Part shown: positions 23,621 to 35,482 of the stretch, one piece after another
Layout of the letters: the number at the start of each line of letters is the position of its first letter
Numbering within the stretch: position 1 is the stretch's first letter
Assembly: GCA_033961575.1 (NCBI GenBank)
Contig: CM066737.1
Span: forward strand, 84,502,271 to 84,566,270
Reading direction: 5' to 3'
DNA length: 64,000 bases
Origin: Aselliscus stoliczkanus
Taxonomy: Eukaryota > Chordata > Mammalia > Chiroptera > Hipposideridae
Notes under the pieces: model-generated
Databases searched by the model: none
The model's input: the letters and a program-made list of their open reading frames with translations, nothing else
Told to the model about the DNA's origin: nothing
Program-made: the position numbers and the translations under genes

Positions 23621-25252
23621 CTATGTTGCAGAACAAGAGAATATAAATAAGATCGTGAATTTTTAAAACATACAATTTAACAGTTCTTATTTTTATCAAA
23701 GAGAATTATACATTTTAACCATGAAAATATCTGTTCCTAATGTACACTAACTGGAGAAAAGCACATTTTGTATTTGAAGACAGCATATATATCATTTAGC
23801 AGAAGTAGGCAGGGAGAAGGAGCTTTTAAGCAAGTAAATGAGATGTGAAAACACCTGATCATCAAAGATTTGAAGCCCAAAGTTAGCAACTGGATTTTGC
23901 TCTTATTGCAAAGGGACATCTTTGGAGAATTTTAAACACAGAAATTACATAATCCAATTTACCAGAAGGATACTCTGGCTGCTCAGTGTAGAGAAGTTAT
24001 ATGGAGTATAGGTTTAAAATCAAAGGTCCAGGCTGGAAATGACAGTGGCCTTGTTTAAAAGCAATAGTATAGCTAGGGTTTGGCTATTCCTTCCTTTCTG
24101 ATGCTGAGATTATAGAGTACTAGAAAATGACTTACTCCATTTTCAGAGAGAGTATTCCATGAAAAAATGTGAGTATACAAGTGTCTATGTAGAATACAGT
24201 GGGAATTCAAAAAAAGGGGCACAGAATTAGGAAGACACAATGTTATGATGGACTGTACTGATCCAAAGAAGGGAGAAGTTCTGGGGAAAATGGATGGTTG
24301 GCCAAATTAGAGCAAAGAAACGGTGACTGTACTTAGGCAGTCCAGGAACTATAGTTCCAGATATTTGAGGAGTTAATAATTAGCATTATGTGTGGTTATA
24401 GTGCATTGTAAGGAATATGGTAGAGATTTGTTGAAAGAGAAAATGAATGATTTTTATATTTCAGTGAAAACTTTGGTAACTACCAGGACAGGTATGTGTT
24501 TCTGAAGAGGTTCTATGTTCAGTTTCCCCAAGGATTTGGGGTTCTCATGTTGCTCACCTACTTACTTGTATCAGTTATAAGGGGAGCAAGGCTACTCTAG
24601 CATGTTACTTTTATTGTATATATGTATGTAAGCATGCACGTATACACCTAAAGAATTATTTAACAGACCATGTGATTTTAAGTCCCAGAGAGCTAGTTTC
24701 CATTTCTGAAAGGAAATGTTAAAAATAATAGTAGATTCATTGTGCACGAGTATTGGCTAATCGTCCTGGAACTTCCATAAACAGCCCTGAGAGCTTAAGG
24801 AAGCCATTCATTCTCATTATGACATGTAATATACGTACAACACAATGGCACTGAGCTCATCTGTGGTCAGATTATTCCACCCAACATTAGCATTTCATGT
24901 AGGGATGGTGAGTGGTAGACAAAGAGAAGGGAAAACTGTTCAAGGGAAGGAAAGACAGCTTTGGAGAGGCAATCCCCATTTTGCAATGAGAGACATTCTT
25001 TAACTATGATGCTTCTTTGTAAAGTATGTTTCAAAAGCGGGGAGGGAGACTTCAATAGATTTAAAAACATCTCAAAAAAAATCACTACATGCTACATTTT
25101 TTCATTGATCACTATATGGTTTAATGGTTTCAGTTTTCTGTTTCTATTAGTAACATACAGCTACAGAAACACTTTTTCAATTATAGTAGCTATTTCTTCA
25201 GATTTTTTCTTTATTCTGACAGGTTGAGAGACTTGATAAGAATGGCATTCTA

Positions 25253-25333
25253 TTGTTTTGTTGGAAAAGTCATGACGCATTTCTGCAATGTAAAACATAG
25301 AAAAAGTATGTCATGCCTTTTCCGACAACCCAA
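25253..25333. mobile_element. Mariner-like 81-bp palindromic MITE, copy 1
   Basis: The inverted ends TTGTTTTGTTGGAAAAGTC and GCCTTTTCCGACAACCCAA are flanked by TA on both sides (25251-25252 and 25334-25335), the Tc1/mariner target duplication. The whole element folds into one hairpin with a short loop near AATGTAAAACATAG. Its size and layout resemble MADE1, but the sequence differs. Confidence 0.78.
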
Positions 25334-26371
25334 TATGACTTAGGCACTGCCACTTATGGTGTTGATGCATAGGAGCAAACTATGTCTAAGATGCTCATCA
25401 ACTTCCAAATCAGTGATTTTTCTTAAATGAAATTTAAAATCAAAGCTTGTTGTAACTGATGTTTTATTTTGCATTTACATTTAATTGCTAGTTTCCTTCA
25501 AAAGATGCATCTTATATTTGTGAAAAATTGAAGCTGTGTCTTGTAGAATGCCATCTATAATCTTAAGGTCTGAACAATATTTCTACTAAAGACTTAAAAG
25601 TACAAAGAAATCATGTTTCCATTTTAATATGCTTTAATTTTATTTTAACATCACAATTAAAGTTTATATTTAAATGGGAGCTTATGTTGTTAACTACTTT
25701 TTTCAAGTAACAATTAAATGGCATAAAGACAAACAAACAAGTGGGCAGAATTAGAAAATCAAAGCACACTTAGTAATTAACTGTAACAAACCACTGCTTA
25801 ATCTAATTCAGACTCCTTCTATCTTCCACAGGCTTAAGCAAAACATTTCAAACTTTTCAGAAATTCTATTTTGAAGTCAGAAGTCCTCTCCAATATAATT
25901 ACGGCCCTAGGCCCTTGAATATCATTGCAGTTAGGGAATTATCATAATAAATACTGTTTAAAAAATACATTAAAGAGGTTTATATTTCTTTTTTCTCACA
26001 AAAAGGATGGGAATAAAATTAAATACAAGAGACTGTATCTCAATATTTGCTAACAAAAAAATCAGAAGGAGTGATTTTCCTTTCCCTAAATTGAGCCCTT
26101 TACACCTTGAGTCAAGAACCTCAGTTCTCCCTGATTTTTAACTGAATCCTTAACCAACCATCACTCATATTGTCACAGAGGATACACAGTTATTTTTTCA
26201 AAGAGGTTACAGCTACAAATCAAACATCACCAGGACATATATTTTGAAAACCAAATATGGACAACTTTTGCATTGGGAGTATAAAATTAACCCTCCACAC
26301 ATAAATATGAGGAATACATAAAATAGCCTGAGGAAAAGACATAAACATGATCTCACCAAAACAGTAAAATG

Positions 26372-26452
26372 TTGGGGTGTCAGAAAAGTCATGACACATT
26401 TTTGCAATGAAAAACATAGAAAAAATACGTCATGACTTTTCTGACACCCCAA
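26372..26452. mobile_element. Mariner-like 81-bp palindromic MITE, copy 2
   Basis: The ends TTGGGGTGTCAGAAAAGTC and GACTTTTCTGACACCCCAA are exact inverted repeats. The central part is homologous to copy 1 at 25253. Both flanks are TG instead of TA. The near-perfect hairpin lies in the CFAP47 intron. Confidence 0.8.
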
Positions 26453-27283
26453 TGTAATAACTTTTGCCCAGAGTAAGATTCTTTTAGCCCATAATGTTTT
26501 GAGAAAGATGCAAGAAGACCGCCTACAAATCTTGTTGAAGATTTTATGAAAACTAGTAGAAAGAACAACCCTTGATAAATATAAGCAACTTAAAATTGTA
26601 TGGTAGAAGGTATTTCACAAGTGTTCATTTGAAACAAATTGTTTTGAAAAACAAACTAAGGTCAGTGATCCCTGACAAGACATGTCTCAAGAGAACACTT
26701 GTAAAATATGGATATATTTATATAGATTTGTTATGGTCACAGGATTCAAAAGTTCATTTTCAATTTTTTCTGAGAATTAAAAAATTTACTGTAATACAGT
26801 TAGCAGCTCCACCACACAGAAAATCCTTTCGGGGGAATTAGGTGGTCTTGGTCAGGAGCGCTTCCATGATTGCTTCCCTTTCTATACCCTCATTTGAACA
26901 AAATCCATCTGGAAGTGTAAACTGCTCCCTAAAGGAAAGCCAAGTACATTCAGATCTCTTGTTTCCACTCACAGTGTCAGTCCTCTAGGGCACGAAATGG
27001 ATTTCAAGTTTCCTGAAAGAATCTGCCCTTCAAAGTGCATAACTTGCACTTTCCACCCCCCAACACCCCCAAATGCCATTCCTCAAATGAATGAGTCAGG
27101 TAGTGATTATTATTAAGCAAAAATTACCCCATTCATGGTGCTTTGGTTTCAAAAGAGCAACACTCGCTAAGGCTTATTGTTATCATATTGATACTTCTGT
27201 TAATTTTCGGTGGGGAAAAAATATCTAAAACCCCTCTTAAGTGTTTAGCTCCATGTGTACTTCGGCCCTAAATATATTCTTAC

Positions 27284-27418
27284 CATTTTCACTACAGTGG
27301 CATGTAGAGTACACCGAAAGATCATCGTCTTCTTGGGAAGAAATACAGGGAGTCTTTCATACATATATACACAAAGCATGAGCAACAAAATTGGATTAGG
27401 GTCACAGATGTCAGTGGC
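27284..27418 (-). CDS. CFAP47: CFAP47 exon, end of the calponin-homology domain
   Basis: This exon is 135 bp, 45 codons, phase 0 to phase 0, with acceptor TTTGACACTAG|GCC and donor AAAATG|GTAAGA. It starts ATDICDPNPILLLMLCIYMY, the last CH-domain helix, and continues ERLPVFLPKKTMIFRCTLHA to VVKM. The DICDPNPI motif is the clearest CFAP47 signature in the window. From PKK onward the sequence enters the beta-rich region that follows the CH domain. Confidence 0.95.
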
Positions 27419-27890
27419 CTAGTGTCAAAGAAGAGAGATATAAATTAGAGGATATACAGAGAAAATACATTACTAGATCTAAAGCATAATATATCAATTG
27501 TTGAAATACTTTAAAACTTTTTTAAATGTTACTGATTGACAGTGACACTGAAATGTAGACACAGCAAACAAATATTGCTGTGAATGTAAAGAACTTGATC
27601 TAAGTGTTAAAAGATGAATGAGATATATTCTAAGTATAACAATGATCTCAGAGCCTCAAAGACTCCATAAAGCTAGTCAGAAGTCAGAAAAGTACTATGC
27701 ATTACAAATACTGACTAATGTGACTAATACTGACAAATAAAGACATCAGCCCTGAGTTAAGTATCACAGAATGCAGTCAAAGAAAACTTGAGAAGTAGAC
27801 AAACTACTCAGATAAAAGATGGCAAGAGATTTGTAAGCGAAAGCCCAAGGGAGGAGACTGCACCTGCAACGACTTTGAAGACTGTTTGGA

Positions 27891-28037
27891 TTTTTTTTTT
27901 TTTTAGCTGAGCCATCCTGCCACCTGTTGGCAGCTCAGTGGCAGCTGAGCTCGGGCTCGGCATCGAACTGCCGTTGCTCAGAGCTCAGCTCGCACTCTTG
28001 AGCGAGCTCTTAACCAACTGAGCCACTTAGCCGGCCC
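27891..28037 (-). mobile_element. Type-B tRNA-derived SINE
   Basis: The reverse complement has the GGGCCGGCTAAGTGGCTCAG head and the CAGGATGGCTCAGCT end before the A-tail. The flanks GGATTTTTTT and AGATTTTATTTTT suggest insertion into the T-rich end of the neighbouring L1. Sense orientation with CFAP47. Confidence 0.85.
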
Positions 28038-28044
28038 TAGATTT

Positions 28045-28675
28045 TATTTTTAATTAAAGTTTATTGGGGTGACAGTTGTTAGTAAAGTTATATAGGTTTC
28101 AGGTGTACAATTCTGTAATACATCATCTATATATCACATTGTGTGTTCACCACCTGGAGTCAGTTCTTCTTTCATCACCATATATTTCTTGGGTATCTAC
28201 CCAAAAAATCTGAAAACATTTATCCATAAAGAAATATGTGCTCCCATGTTAACTGCAGCTTTATTTACAGTGGCCAAGGCATGGAAACAACCAAAGTGTC
28301 CTTCAATAGATGATTGGAGAAAGAAGATGTGGTATATATACACAATGGAATACTATTCTACCATAAGAAAAGATGAAATGCTGCCATTTGCGACAACATG
28401 GATGGATCTTGAGATTATTATGCTAAGTGAAATAAGTCAGACAGAAAAAGTTCAGAACCATATGACTTCACTTGTATGTGGGATATAAAACTGAAAGCAA
28501 CAAAGGAACAAGAGAAACAAAGGAAGAAACAAAAACTCATAGACACAGACAGTAGTTAGTGGTTACCAGAGGGTAGAGGGGAAGGGGGGATGGTAGATGA
28601 GGGTAAAAGGGATTTTTTTTAAATTAAATTTATTGGGGTGACAATTGTTAGTAAAGTTACATAGGTTTCACGTGC
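28045..28675. repeat. Compound L1 insertion with inverted piece
   Basis: 28045-28185 is an L1 3' end in minus orientation (TTTATTGGGGTGACAGTTGT), 28186-28610 is L1 ORF2 end in plus orientation (GTGGCCAAGGCATGGAAACA), and 28612-28675 repeats the minus-oriented L1 end (TTTATTGGGGTGACAATTGT). TTGGATTTT occurs at the outer borders near 27887 and 28676, suggesting one nested block. Confidence 0.65.
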
Positions 28676-29422
28676 TTGGATTTTAAATAGGTCGTGTATG
28701 ATGTGAGGAAAAGAGTATCTTCCATCAGAAAGACAAAGAACTATAAGGCAAGGACATAGGGGAGTACAGCGTTCATTCAGAAAGAAGCACAATTTGAATC
28801 ATGCAAAGGTAAGAAGGGGACAGGGGTAGATGGAGAAAGACTAAGAAGTGCCAGGGCCACATTGTGGAGGCCATGGATGCCAGGGTGAGAGAAATAACCC
28901 AAGAGTGACAACTCATGCAGATCCAGAGGTGGGTACTTGGGGAAGTCCTTTGCCCAGAGCAGACAAATTATAATAAGGCAGAAAATGTAATTATACTGAT
29001 ACACAAGATAAAGTAGTGATGGCTGTTGAAACACATTTGAGATAAAATCCAGACTACAGAGGAATCACAGCAGAGACCATCAAAATAGCCAGAATGTACA
29101 CTGAAGGCACAAAGTAGAGTCAGGAGCAGCAGGAAGGATTCTTTCTATCAGTTTATGGAGTGCCTCCGATTAAGGTGGAGGTAAAGAGGGAGACTTAATT
29201 ATTCATGGCAAAAAAGGACTGGGATTGGTCTGAGGCAAGGATGCAAAGACTTTCTGGAAAATACCACTGATAAGCAACTCTGTCATTGTCAACATACAGG
29301 AAGCGTGCTACACTTTCTTGAAATGAAGATCTACGATGACTTAATGGCACACAGTCAAGTTAGCAACTGCAAAGGAGCTGGGCCAGGCCTGGAAATTCAA
29401 ATAGCTCAAGAGCCGAGGATAT

Positions 29423-30162
29423 CAGTAGTTTGCCCTCATCTGCGGTTTCATTTTCCAGTTTCAGCTACCTGCGGTAGACTGCAGTTTGCAAATATTAAAA
29501 GGAAAATTCCAGAAATAATTCAAAAGTTTTAAATTGTGCACTGTTTTCTGTATCTTAATGAAATCTTCCTCCATCCTGCCAGGGATTTGAATCATCCCTT
29601 TGTCTAGTGTCTCCATGCTGTATACGCCATGTGCCATTTAGTCACTGAGCAGCCATCTCAGTTACCAGACCAACTTGCACAGTATAGTTCATAAGTCCAA
29701 GTCACCCTTATTTTACTTAATAATGGCTCCAAAGCACAAGAGTAGTGATGCTGGCAATTCAGAGATTCCAAAGAGCAGCGGTCAAGTGCGTCCTTTAATG
29801 AAAAGGTAAAAGTTCTCAACTTTAAAAGGAAAGAAAGAAACACCGTATGCTGAAATTGCCAAGATTTATTGCAAGAACGAATCTTCGGTGAAAGTTTAAG
29901 AGAAACAAAGAAATCCATGCTAGTTTGCTGAGACCACACTGATATAATTTTTCTCACAGTGTACTACTATAATTGTTCTATTTTATTATTAGTTATCATT
30001 GTTTATACCTTACTGTACCTAGTTTATAAACTTTATCCTAAGTATGTACACATATGTATAGGAAATAAAAACATAATACAGAGTATATAGAGGGTTCAGG
30101 CATCTACACTTTCAGGCATTCACTGGGGGGAACATATTTCTTGCAGATAAGGGGGGACTACT
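29423..30162 (+). mobile_element. Tigger-like (pogo) DNA transposon relic
   Basis: The terminal inverted repeats are CAGTAGTTTGCCCTCATCTG and GCAGATAAGGGGGGACTACTG. An ATG at 29723 opens MAPKHKSSDAGNSEIPKSSG, which resembles the start of Tigger-type (CENP-B-like) transposases, then breaks at a stop within about 35 codons. It is an internally deleted, inactive copy. Confidence 0.8.
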
Positions 30163-31261
30163 GCACGTGGAACGAAGGCACTTGACTCTGAAATCTGGCA
30201 GCAGTTACCAAAGAATAATGACAGCTCATCTGATCATCTGCTAGTCCACATTTCCAAAAACATTGTTTTCCTTCTTTGGAAGAAGAGAAGGGTTTATTCT
30301 TCTTTGTTTTGTCAATCATCAGTAAGGCTTACCAATAAAGGCAGCTGGCGGCGGGGGGACTGCTAATAAAAAATAAGGGAACTGGCCTGCCTCATTAGGG
30401 TAGAAAGACGCTATTGAGGATGATTTGAGGAAAAGAAATAGACTAAAATTGCAAGGTTTTTCATCAGCATTCTGTGGTCCCACATTTCTTCAAGAAGGAC
30501 AATGGTAATCAACAGACGTAGGAAAATTATTTAAGGTAAGAACAAACTAAAACATGAAATACAGAGTTTAATTCCCACAAAGTGAAGAATATGGCCCTGC
30601 TGGGCCATGTGGGATGGGCCAGCCTATGGGTGTGATCCAAAGAGGAGGGCTGTCTATGGTGCTGGGAAACACGATTGCTGGGGAAAGGAGGACACTAGTG
30701 GCAAAACACTCTGGGCTCAAGTGTGAGCTCAATAAAAGTCTCTCGAACACTGTTTTAATGACTACCACATAAAAGATATAGACAGCAATATAAAAACTAT
30801 TCCAAAAGCTCATCCTTGAAAATCAAATCATATGAAATGAAAAAATGTTTACCTTAATGGAAAAATATATGTAATAATGAATATATTAAACTGAAAAACC
30901 AGAGAAGAGAGCATTCTTAGCTTTCTTTTTGATACATTTCAATGAAAAGAACTTAAATTACAATTTACACTTTGTAAATTACACAATTATACTTTAGTCA
31001 ATCCTAGGCTTAGAAAGCCAAATATTAAATTAAGAATTAAGTTAGGTTTCCTTAAAACAAGACTTTCATGTGAAACATCTTTCAAAGACATCATCATTAC
31101 TTTTTCTATATATTGGTCTAGCCAAGAAGAAGTTCGATTATATTGGTCCATTTTTACCTCTGATGACAGTTTCTTACTGGACTAACAAAAGATAGGGAAT
31201 TTAACAAAATTCGTAATAAAGAAAAATGCTAGAGTAGAAATCTGGTAAACTAAATCTGTGA

Positions 31262-31360
31262 GTCTGTTTCGTTGTGTTTTTTTCAAATTCATTTATTTTG
31301 TTTATTTAGATTCCACATATAAGTGAGATTATATGATATTTGCCTATGTCTGTGTTTCTA
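31262..31360 (-). repeat. Short L1 ORF2 fragment
   Basis: The ATTCCACATATAAGTGAGAT segment is the reverse complement of the last part of L1 ORF2 and recurs at 52390. Confidence 0.65.
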
Positions 31361-31538
31361 ATCTAAATTTTAACTAAGGCAACCTAGTCACACATTCTCC
31401 TTAATGTATGTCATTTGTTCACATTTGTTCAAAAAGAGACAACAGGCCCAAAGTAGAGTCAGTCACTTGTGCTAAGCTCATGTCACCGAACTGGGACTTA
31501 AATATTAACTTAATTATAGTTTCAGCCTATCCCAGGAA

Positions 31539-31820
31539 TGTAATCTTAACCAGTCGGTCTGGAATGTTCTAGTGAGCATTAGTGAGGTAAATACGCATGA
31601 TAGACCCATGTCATTCCCCAGAGAAAGGTGACCTTGCCTAAAATAATCCACTCTTTGCTAGTCACTTCCTAGTCCTGCCTCCTTCCGCTTATGAAAACCT
31701 ATTCTGTACAGCTCCATGAAGCTTCCTTCGAGTTGCTAAGATACATGCTGCCCAATTCATGAATCATTGAATAAAGCCAACTGGATCTTTAAATTGACTC
31801 AGCAGAATTTTGTTTTAACA
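31539..31820 (+). repeat. Solitary LTR candidate (ERV-like)
   Basis: The sequence begins TGTAATC, has AATAAA at 31770-31775 in GAATAAAGCCAACTGGATCT, and ends TTTTGTTTTAACA. This layout, with a polyadenylation signal about 50 bp before a terminal CA, suits a retroviral LTR. No internal coding sequence is attached. Confidence 0.45.
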
Positions 31821-32216
31821 CATTCTACATGCTGTTTATGCCAATTCCTCTGAGAAAACACCTTCTTCTCTTACTACAACCCATCCGAATCCAATTCATC
31901 CTTCAGAAACCCAAATAAGTCCTGCCTCCTCCATATAGTCTTTGGTGGATCAAGGTAGATCACACCAGTCTCTGCTTCCTGTCTGTGAATTCTACACTTT
32001 ATTTTTTGTACTCATTGACAATTAAATGACTAGAATATTATTTATCATTTAACATGCATGTATCTTGATAATTCAATGAGTTTCTATAGTCTTCAAAGTC
32101 AGGAATCATTTATTATACCATTTCATTACTCTAGCGTAACAAACGGCTCAAAAATGTCAAGCATAAAATATATTTTTGATTATTGCTATAGAGAACCTAA
32201 TTTAAAAAGCTAGATG

Positions 32217-32322
32217 GAGGGCCGGCCGAGTGGCACAGTGGTTAAGAGCTGGCTTGGGTGGCCAGTGGCCCCAGTTCGGATCCCACATATGAGGGCCAGT
32301 GACACTGCCCTCTAAAAAAAAA
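32217..32322 (+). mobile_element. Short-form Rhin-1 SINE (head only)
   Basis: The element has the GGCCGGCCGAGTGGCACAGT head through GACACTGCCCTCT, then poly(A) directly. The perfect 13-bp duplication AAAAAGCTAGATG lies at 32204-32216 and 32323-32335. Confidence 0.92.
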
Positions 32323-32735
32323 AAAAAGCTAGATGAAATTATAACTTGGAGGTCCAAATGTAATAAAAATGTGTATTGTCATTGTGATCTCTATATGAGA
32401 ACTTATTTTAAAACCAAAGTGAAATATTTTCTTTTTTGCTACTAAATTAGAAAATGACAATACAATATATTCAAACAACTCTGCTTCTTTCATTTATTTT
32501 TAGAGCTCAGGTTAATAAAGCATTCGTATAGTTTTAAGAAAACTGAACCTATCACTAGAACTTTCTTATTTTGTATAGTTGGATGTACATAATTATACAT
32601 ACTAAAATATGCAGAATTTTATCAAATTATTTTTCAATTTCCACATTTTTAACCAAGGACTGTTTCGATGTAGATTTAAAATTTGCACCTGAAGCTGAAG
32701 CTGAATGATACTGAATGTCTACTATAATTTAATAC

Positions 32736-32744
<9 letters not shown>

Positions 32745-32784
<40 letters not shown>

Positions 32785-32800
32785 TACACATATATATAGT
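32745..32800. repeat. (TA)n repeat at start of an L1 3' region
   Basis: The TA/CA dinucleotide run directly precedes a GTCACAGGATGTGGAGTACA L1 3' module (to about 32960). Confidence 0.85.
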
Positions 32801-32960
32801 CACAGGATGTGGAGTACAGCATAGGGAATAGAGTCAGTGGAATTGTAATAGCTACATACAATGTCAGAGGGGTAGTAGATTGGGGTAGGTGGGTTATCAC
32901 TTTGTGAGAGGTGTAAACGTCTGACTATTACATTGTTTTGTACACCTGAAACTACTAAAA
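32800..32960 (+). repeat. L1 3' untranslated region
   Basis: The segment matches the 13500-13640 module and ends in TTTTGTACACCTGAAACTAC. Confidence 0.75.
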
Positions 32961-32999
32961 AATATTTGTGAAGAAAGGAACATTATAAAGGAGTCAACT

Positions 33000-33632
33000 A
33001 ATATTTTTCCAAAGAAGGCACACTAATGGCCAAGAGATATATGAAAAGGTGCTCAACATCACTAATCATGAGCGAAATGCAAATCAAAACCACAATGAAA
33101 TACCACCTCACTCCTGTTAGAATGGCTATTATCAAAAAGACAAGAAATAACTGTTGGAGGGCCGGCCGAGTGGCTCGGTGGTTAAGTGCTGGCTTGGGAA
33201 GCCAGTGGCCCCGGTTCAGGTCCCACATATGAGGGCCGGTGACACAACCCTCAAAAAAAAAAAAGAAAGAAAGAATTGTTGGAGAGAATGCAGATAAAAG
33301 GGAACTCTTGTACAGTGTTGGTAGGAATGTAAATTGGTGCACCCATATGATCCAGCAATCCCACTTCTAGGTATATATCCAAATGAAATTAAATGAGTAT
33401 CCTGAAGATATCTGTACTCCCATGTTCATTGCAGGGTTATTCACAATAGCCAAGATATGGAAAAAAGCTTAGTGTCTGTGACCAGATGAACAGATAAAGA
33501 AAATGTGGTACATAATGAAATGGAATATCATTTAGTCATAAAAAAGAAGGAAATCCTGCCATTTGTGACAATATGGATGAACCTGGAGGACATTATGCTA
33601 AGTGAAATAAGCCAGACACAGAAAGACAATTT
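33000..33632 (+). repeat. L1 ORF2 fragment, left part, split by a SINE
   Basis: L1 ORF2 runs from AAAAGGTGCTCAACATCACT through TATTCACAATAGCCAAGATA to GCTAAGTGAAATAAGCCAGA. It is broken by the short Rhin-1 at 33160-33268 and continues beyond the insertion at 33633-34268. Confidence 0.85.
33160..33268 (+). mobile_element. Short-form Rhin-1 SINE inside L1
   Basis: The GGCCGGCCGAGTGGCTCGGT head ends at GACACAACCCTC plus an A-rich tail. The duplications GAAATAACTGTTGGAG (ending 33159) and GAAAGAATTGTTGGAG (33269-33284) differ at two positions. It is younger than the L1. Confidence 0.9.
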
Positions 33633-34268
33633 TAACTTTTGTATCATTTCATGTCGTCACACGATAGCCTGCCTGCCCCCATGCACCTTTCCATAAAGAC
33701 AGATCATTACTTCAATATTATGTCTACTCTATGTATCCTTATTTGGCCCCAAAAGATGGCTGGTTAGTCAATGATAAGTAAGATTCCTCAAGGGAGGAAC
33801 CACCTAAGACAGGCACAGTCACATGGGAGCCATAGGAGGAATCAAGGAGCTGAGGAAAAAGTGCGTAGACCTCTTGTTTCAGGTTCTGACAGCCTGCCTG
33901 TGAAATGACCTATTGATGTTATATCTGTCCTCCGTGCATTCTTATCAGTAAGTTCCGGCAGAGGAAGTTTCTGTCTCTTAGAGGTGCATGACAATAACAT
34001 CATGGGACCTTTGGTAACAGCAGCCTGCAGGCATGGGTGATTTGGCCCTGAGCTAAATTCTCTGGTATGAGACTCACAGACCACGGAAGGTACATTGATC
34101 TTTTCTTATGTGTGAGACAATGAAAGGAGCAGTCCGGCCTGGTTCGGGGCTCAGTCCATGAGGCTGGAGTGTCCTAGCACCAGCTGCATTTTGCTCTTAT
34201 TTCTGTCTCTCTTTTCTTAACCTTTCACCATCCCTTCTCCACTCACACTGCTCTGCCGTGCTGGACGC
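33633..34268. mobile_element. LTR-like insertion splitting an L1
   Basis: L1 sequence stops at GACAATTT (33625-33632) and resumes after a second GACAATTT (34269-34276). The 636-bp insert has no open frame and no poly(A), so it is not a LINE or SINE. The GC-richer end with CTCAGTCCATGAGGCTGGAG and TTTCTGTCTCTCTTTTC suits a retroviral LTR, but TG...CA ends are not clear. Confidence 0.5.
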
Positions 34269-34510
34269 GACAATTTCAATTATATGTGGAATCTAAAAAG
34301 TCAAACTCATAGAACCAGTGAGTAGAAAGGTGTTTGCCAGGGGGTGTGGAGGGGGAAAGGGGGAGATGTTCATCAGAGGATACAAACTTTCAGTTATAGG
34401 ATGAATCAGTTCTGGGGATGTAATGCACAATATGGTCATTATAGTTAATAGTGGATTGTATACTTGAAATTTGCTAAGAGAATACATCTTGAGTTTTCTC
34501 ACCACATACA
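34269..34510 (+). repeat. L1 3' part, right of the insertion
   Basis: This continues the L1 at 33000-33632 with TATATGTGGAATCTAAAAAG and the 3' untranslated region GGTTTGCCAGG-like stretch to about 34510. Confidence 0.75.
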
Positions 34511-34597
34511 CAAAAAAATGTTAACTATGTGAGGTGATGGATATGTTAGTTAACTTGACTGCGGTAATCATTTCATACTATATATGTATGTATATAC

Positions 34598-34828
34598 AGT
34601 AAAACCTTAGATTGTGAGTAACTTGGTTTGCGAGTGTTCCACAAGACAAGCAAACAGTTTTAATACATTTTAACTTGGTAAATGAGCGATGTCTTGCAAT
34701 AAGAATAGTTTGTTTCCAGAACAAGTTATGCTCACAAACCAAGTACATTTTAACCTGGTAAACAAGCAATGTCTTGCAATACCAGTAGTTTGTTTCCAGA
34801 ATGCATTATGCTCGCAAACCAAGGTATC

Positions 34829-34829
<1 letters not shown>
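34598..34829. mobile_element. Pogo/Tigger-like MITE with internal duplication
   Basis: The ends CAGTAAAACCTTAGATTGTGAG and CTCGCAAACCAAGGTATCACTG form imperfect inverted repeats beginning CAGT. A block of about 77 bp (ACATTTTAACTTGGTAAATG) is present twice, at about 34666-34743 and 34744-34823. Confidence 0.65.

Positions 34830-34863
<34 letters not shown>
34829..34863. repeat. (GT)n microsatellite
   Basis: About fifteen GT units immediately at the right end of the pogo-like MITE, followed by an AT-rich run to 34925. Confidence 0.95.
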
Positions 34864-34866
<3 letters not shown>

Positions 34867-35074
34867 CACACATATATATAATGTATATATTTATACATAC
34901 ATTATATATACATATATATAAAACATGATGATATTGTATACCCATGCAAATATCACATCATACAACATAAATATATATAATTTTTATTTACCAATCATAC
35001 CTAATAAAGTTGGGAAATAAAAAAAGAAGAAACCTATAAAATATTTATAGGATATGTGATAGAAAGGCACCCAC

Positions 35075-35191
35075 CTGTATGCCCACGCTAAAGCCAATTT
35101 CACGAAGAACAGTCACAATAATCATGGAATTGTGCAAATACTGTTCATAACTTGTTGGATGCATGTACATTGTACGAAAATGTGGTTCAAT
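35075..35191 (-). CDS. CFAP47: CFAP47 exon, middle of the calponin-homology domain
   Basis: This exon is 117 bp, exactly 39 codons, phase 0 to phase 0, with acceptor CTTTTCCAG|ATT and donor ATACAG|GTGGGT. It encodes IEPHFRTMYMHPTSYEQYLH, then a helical NSMIIVTVLREIGFSVGIQ. The QYLHN..I.....REI pattern fits the central helices of the CH domain, and the terminal IQ joins ATDICDPNP of the next exon in frame. Skipping this exon would keep the frame but remove the middle of the domain. Confidence 0.94.
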
Positions 35192-35482
35192 CTGGAAAAG
35201 AGAACAATCAAATCTTTCAGTAATGGAATAAAAGTAACTGCTTTTGAACTGTTCTCTGTCATTCAGCAAAGAATTCTTTAAATATTAACATCTGTCAGTA
35301 GTAGATTACTGCAATCAAAATACAATAAATATTAATAAAAAGAAAATGTTAGCCATGCAGATTCAGGTGTTACTTAAAATCCAAACATTTAAAAGAATCG
35401 GTTTGCAGAAAATACTTCGAGTTTTAATTACTAAGTTCTTTCAAATAATAGAAAAACCAGTCCGCATAAAAGTAACTCTTAC
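35192..35482 (-). other. CFAP47: CFAP47 short intron
   Basis: This 291-bp intron separates the two CH-domain exons. It holds no recognised repeat. Confidence 0.9.

Larger units (their letters stand above)
23621..27283 (-). other. CFAP47: CFAP47 intron
   Basis: This intron contains two 81-bp mariner-like hairpins (25253-25333 and 26372-26452). Around 23790-24060 an old LINE-like segment is possible. The remainder, 24060-25250, 25335-26370 and 26455-27283, shows nothing I can name. Confidence 0.7.
27419..35074 (-). other. CFAP47: CFAP47 intron
   Basis: This intron is densely nested with a type-B SINE, L1 pieces, a Tigger-like element, an LTR candidate, two short Rhin-1 copies, an L1 broken by a SINE and an LTR, and a pogo-like MITE with GT/AT repeats. 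Nothing is recognised in 27419-27880, 28690-29420, 30165-31260 and 31825-32200. Confidence 0.7.
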
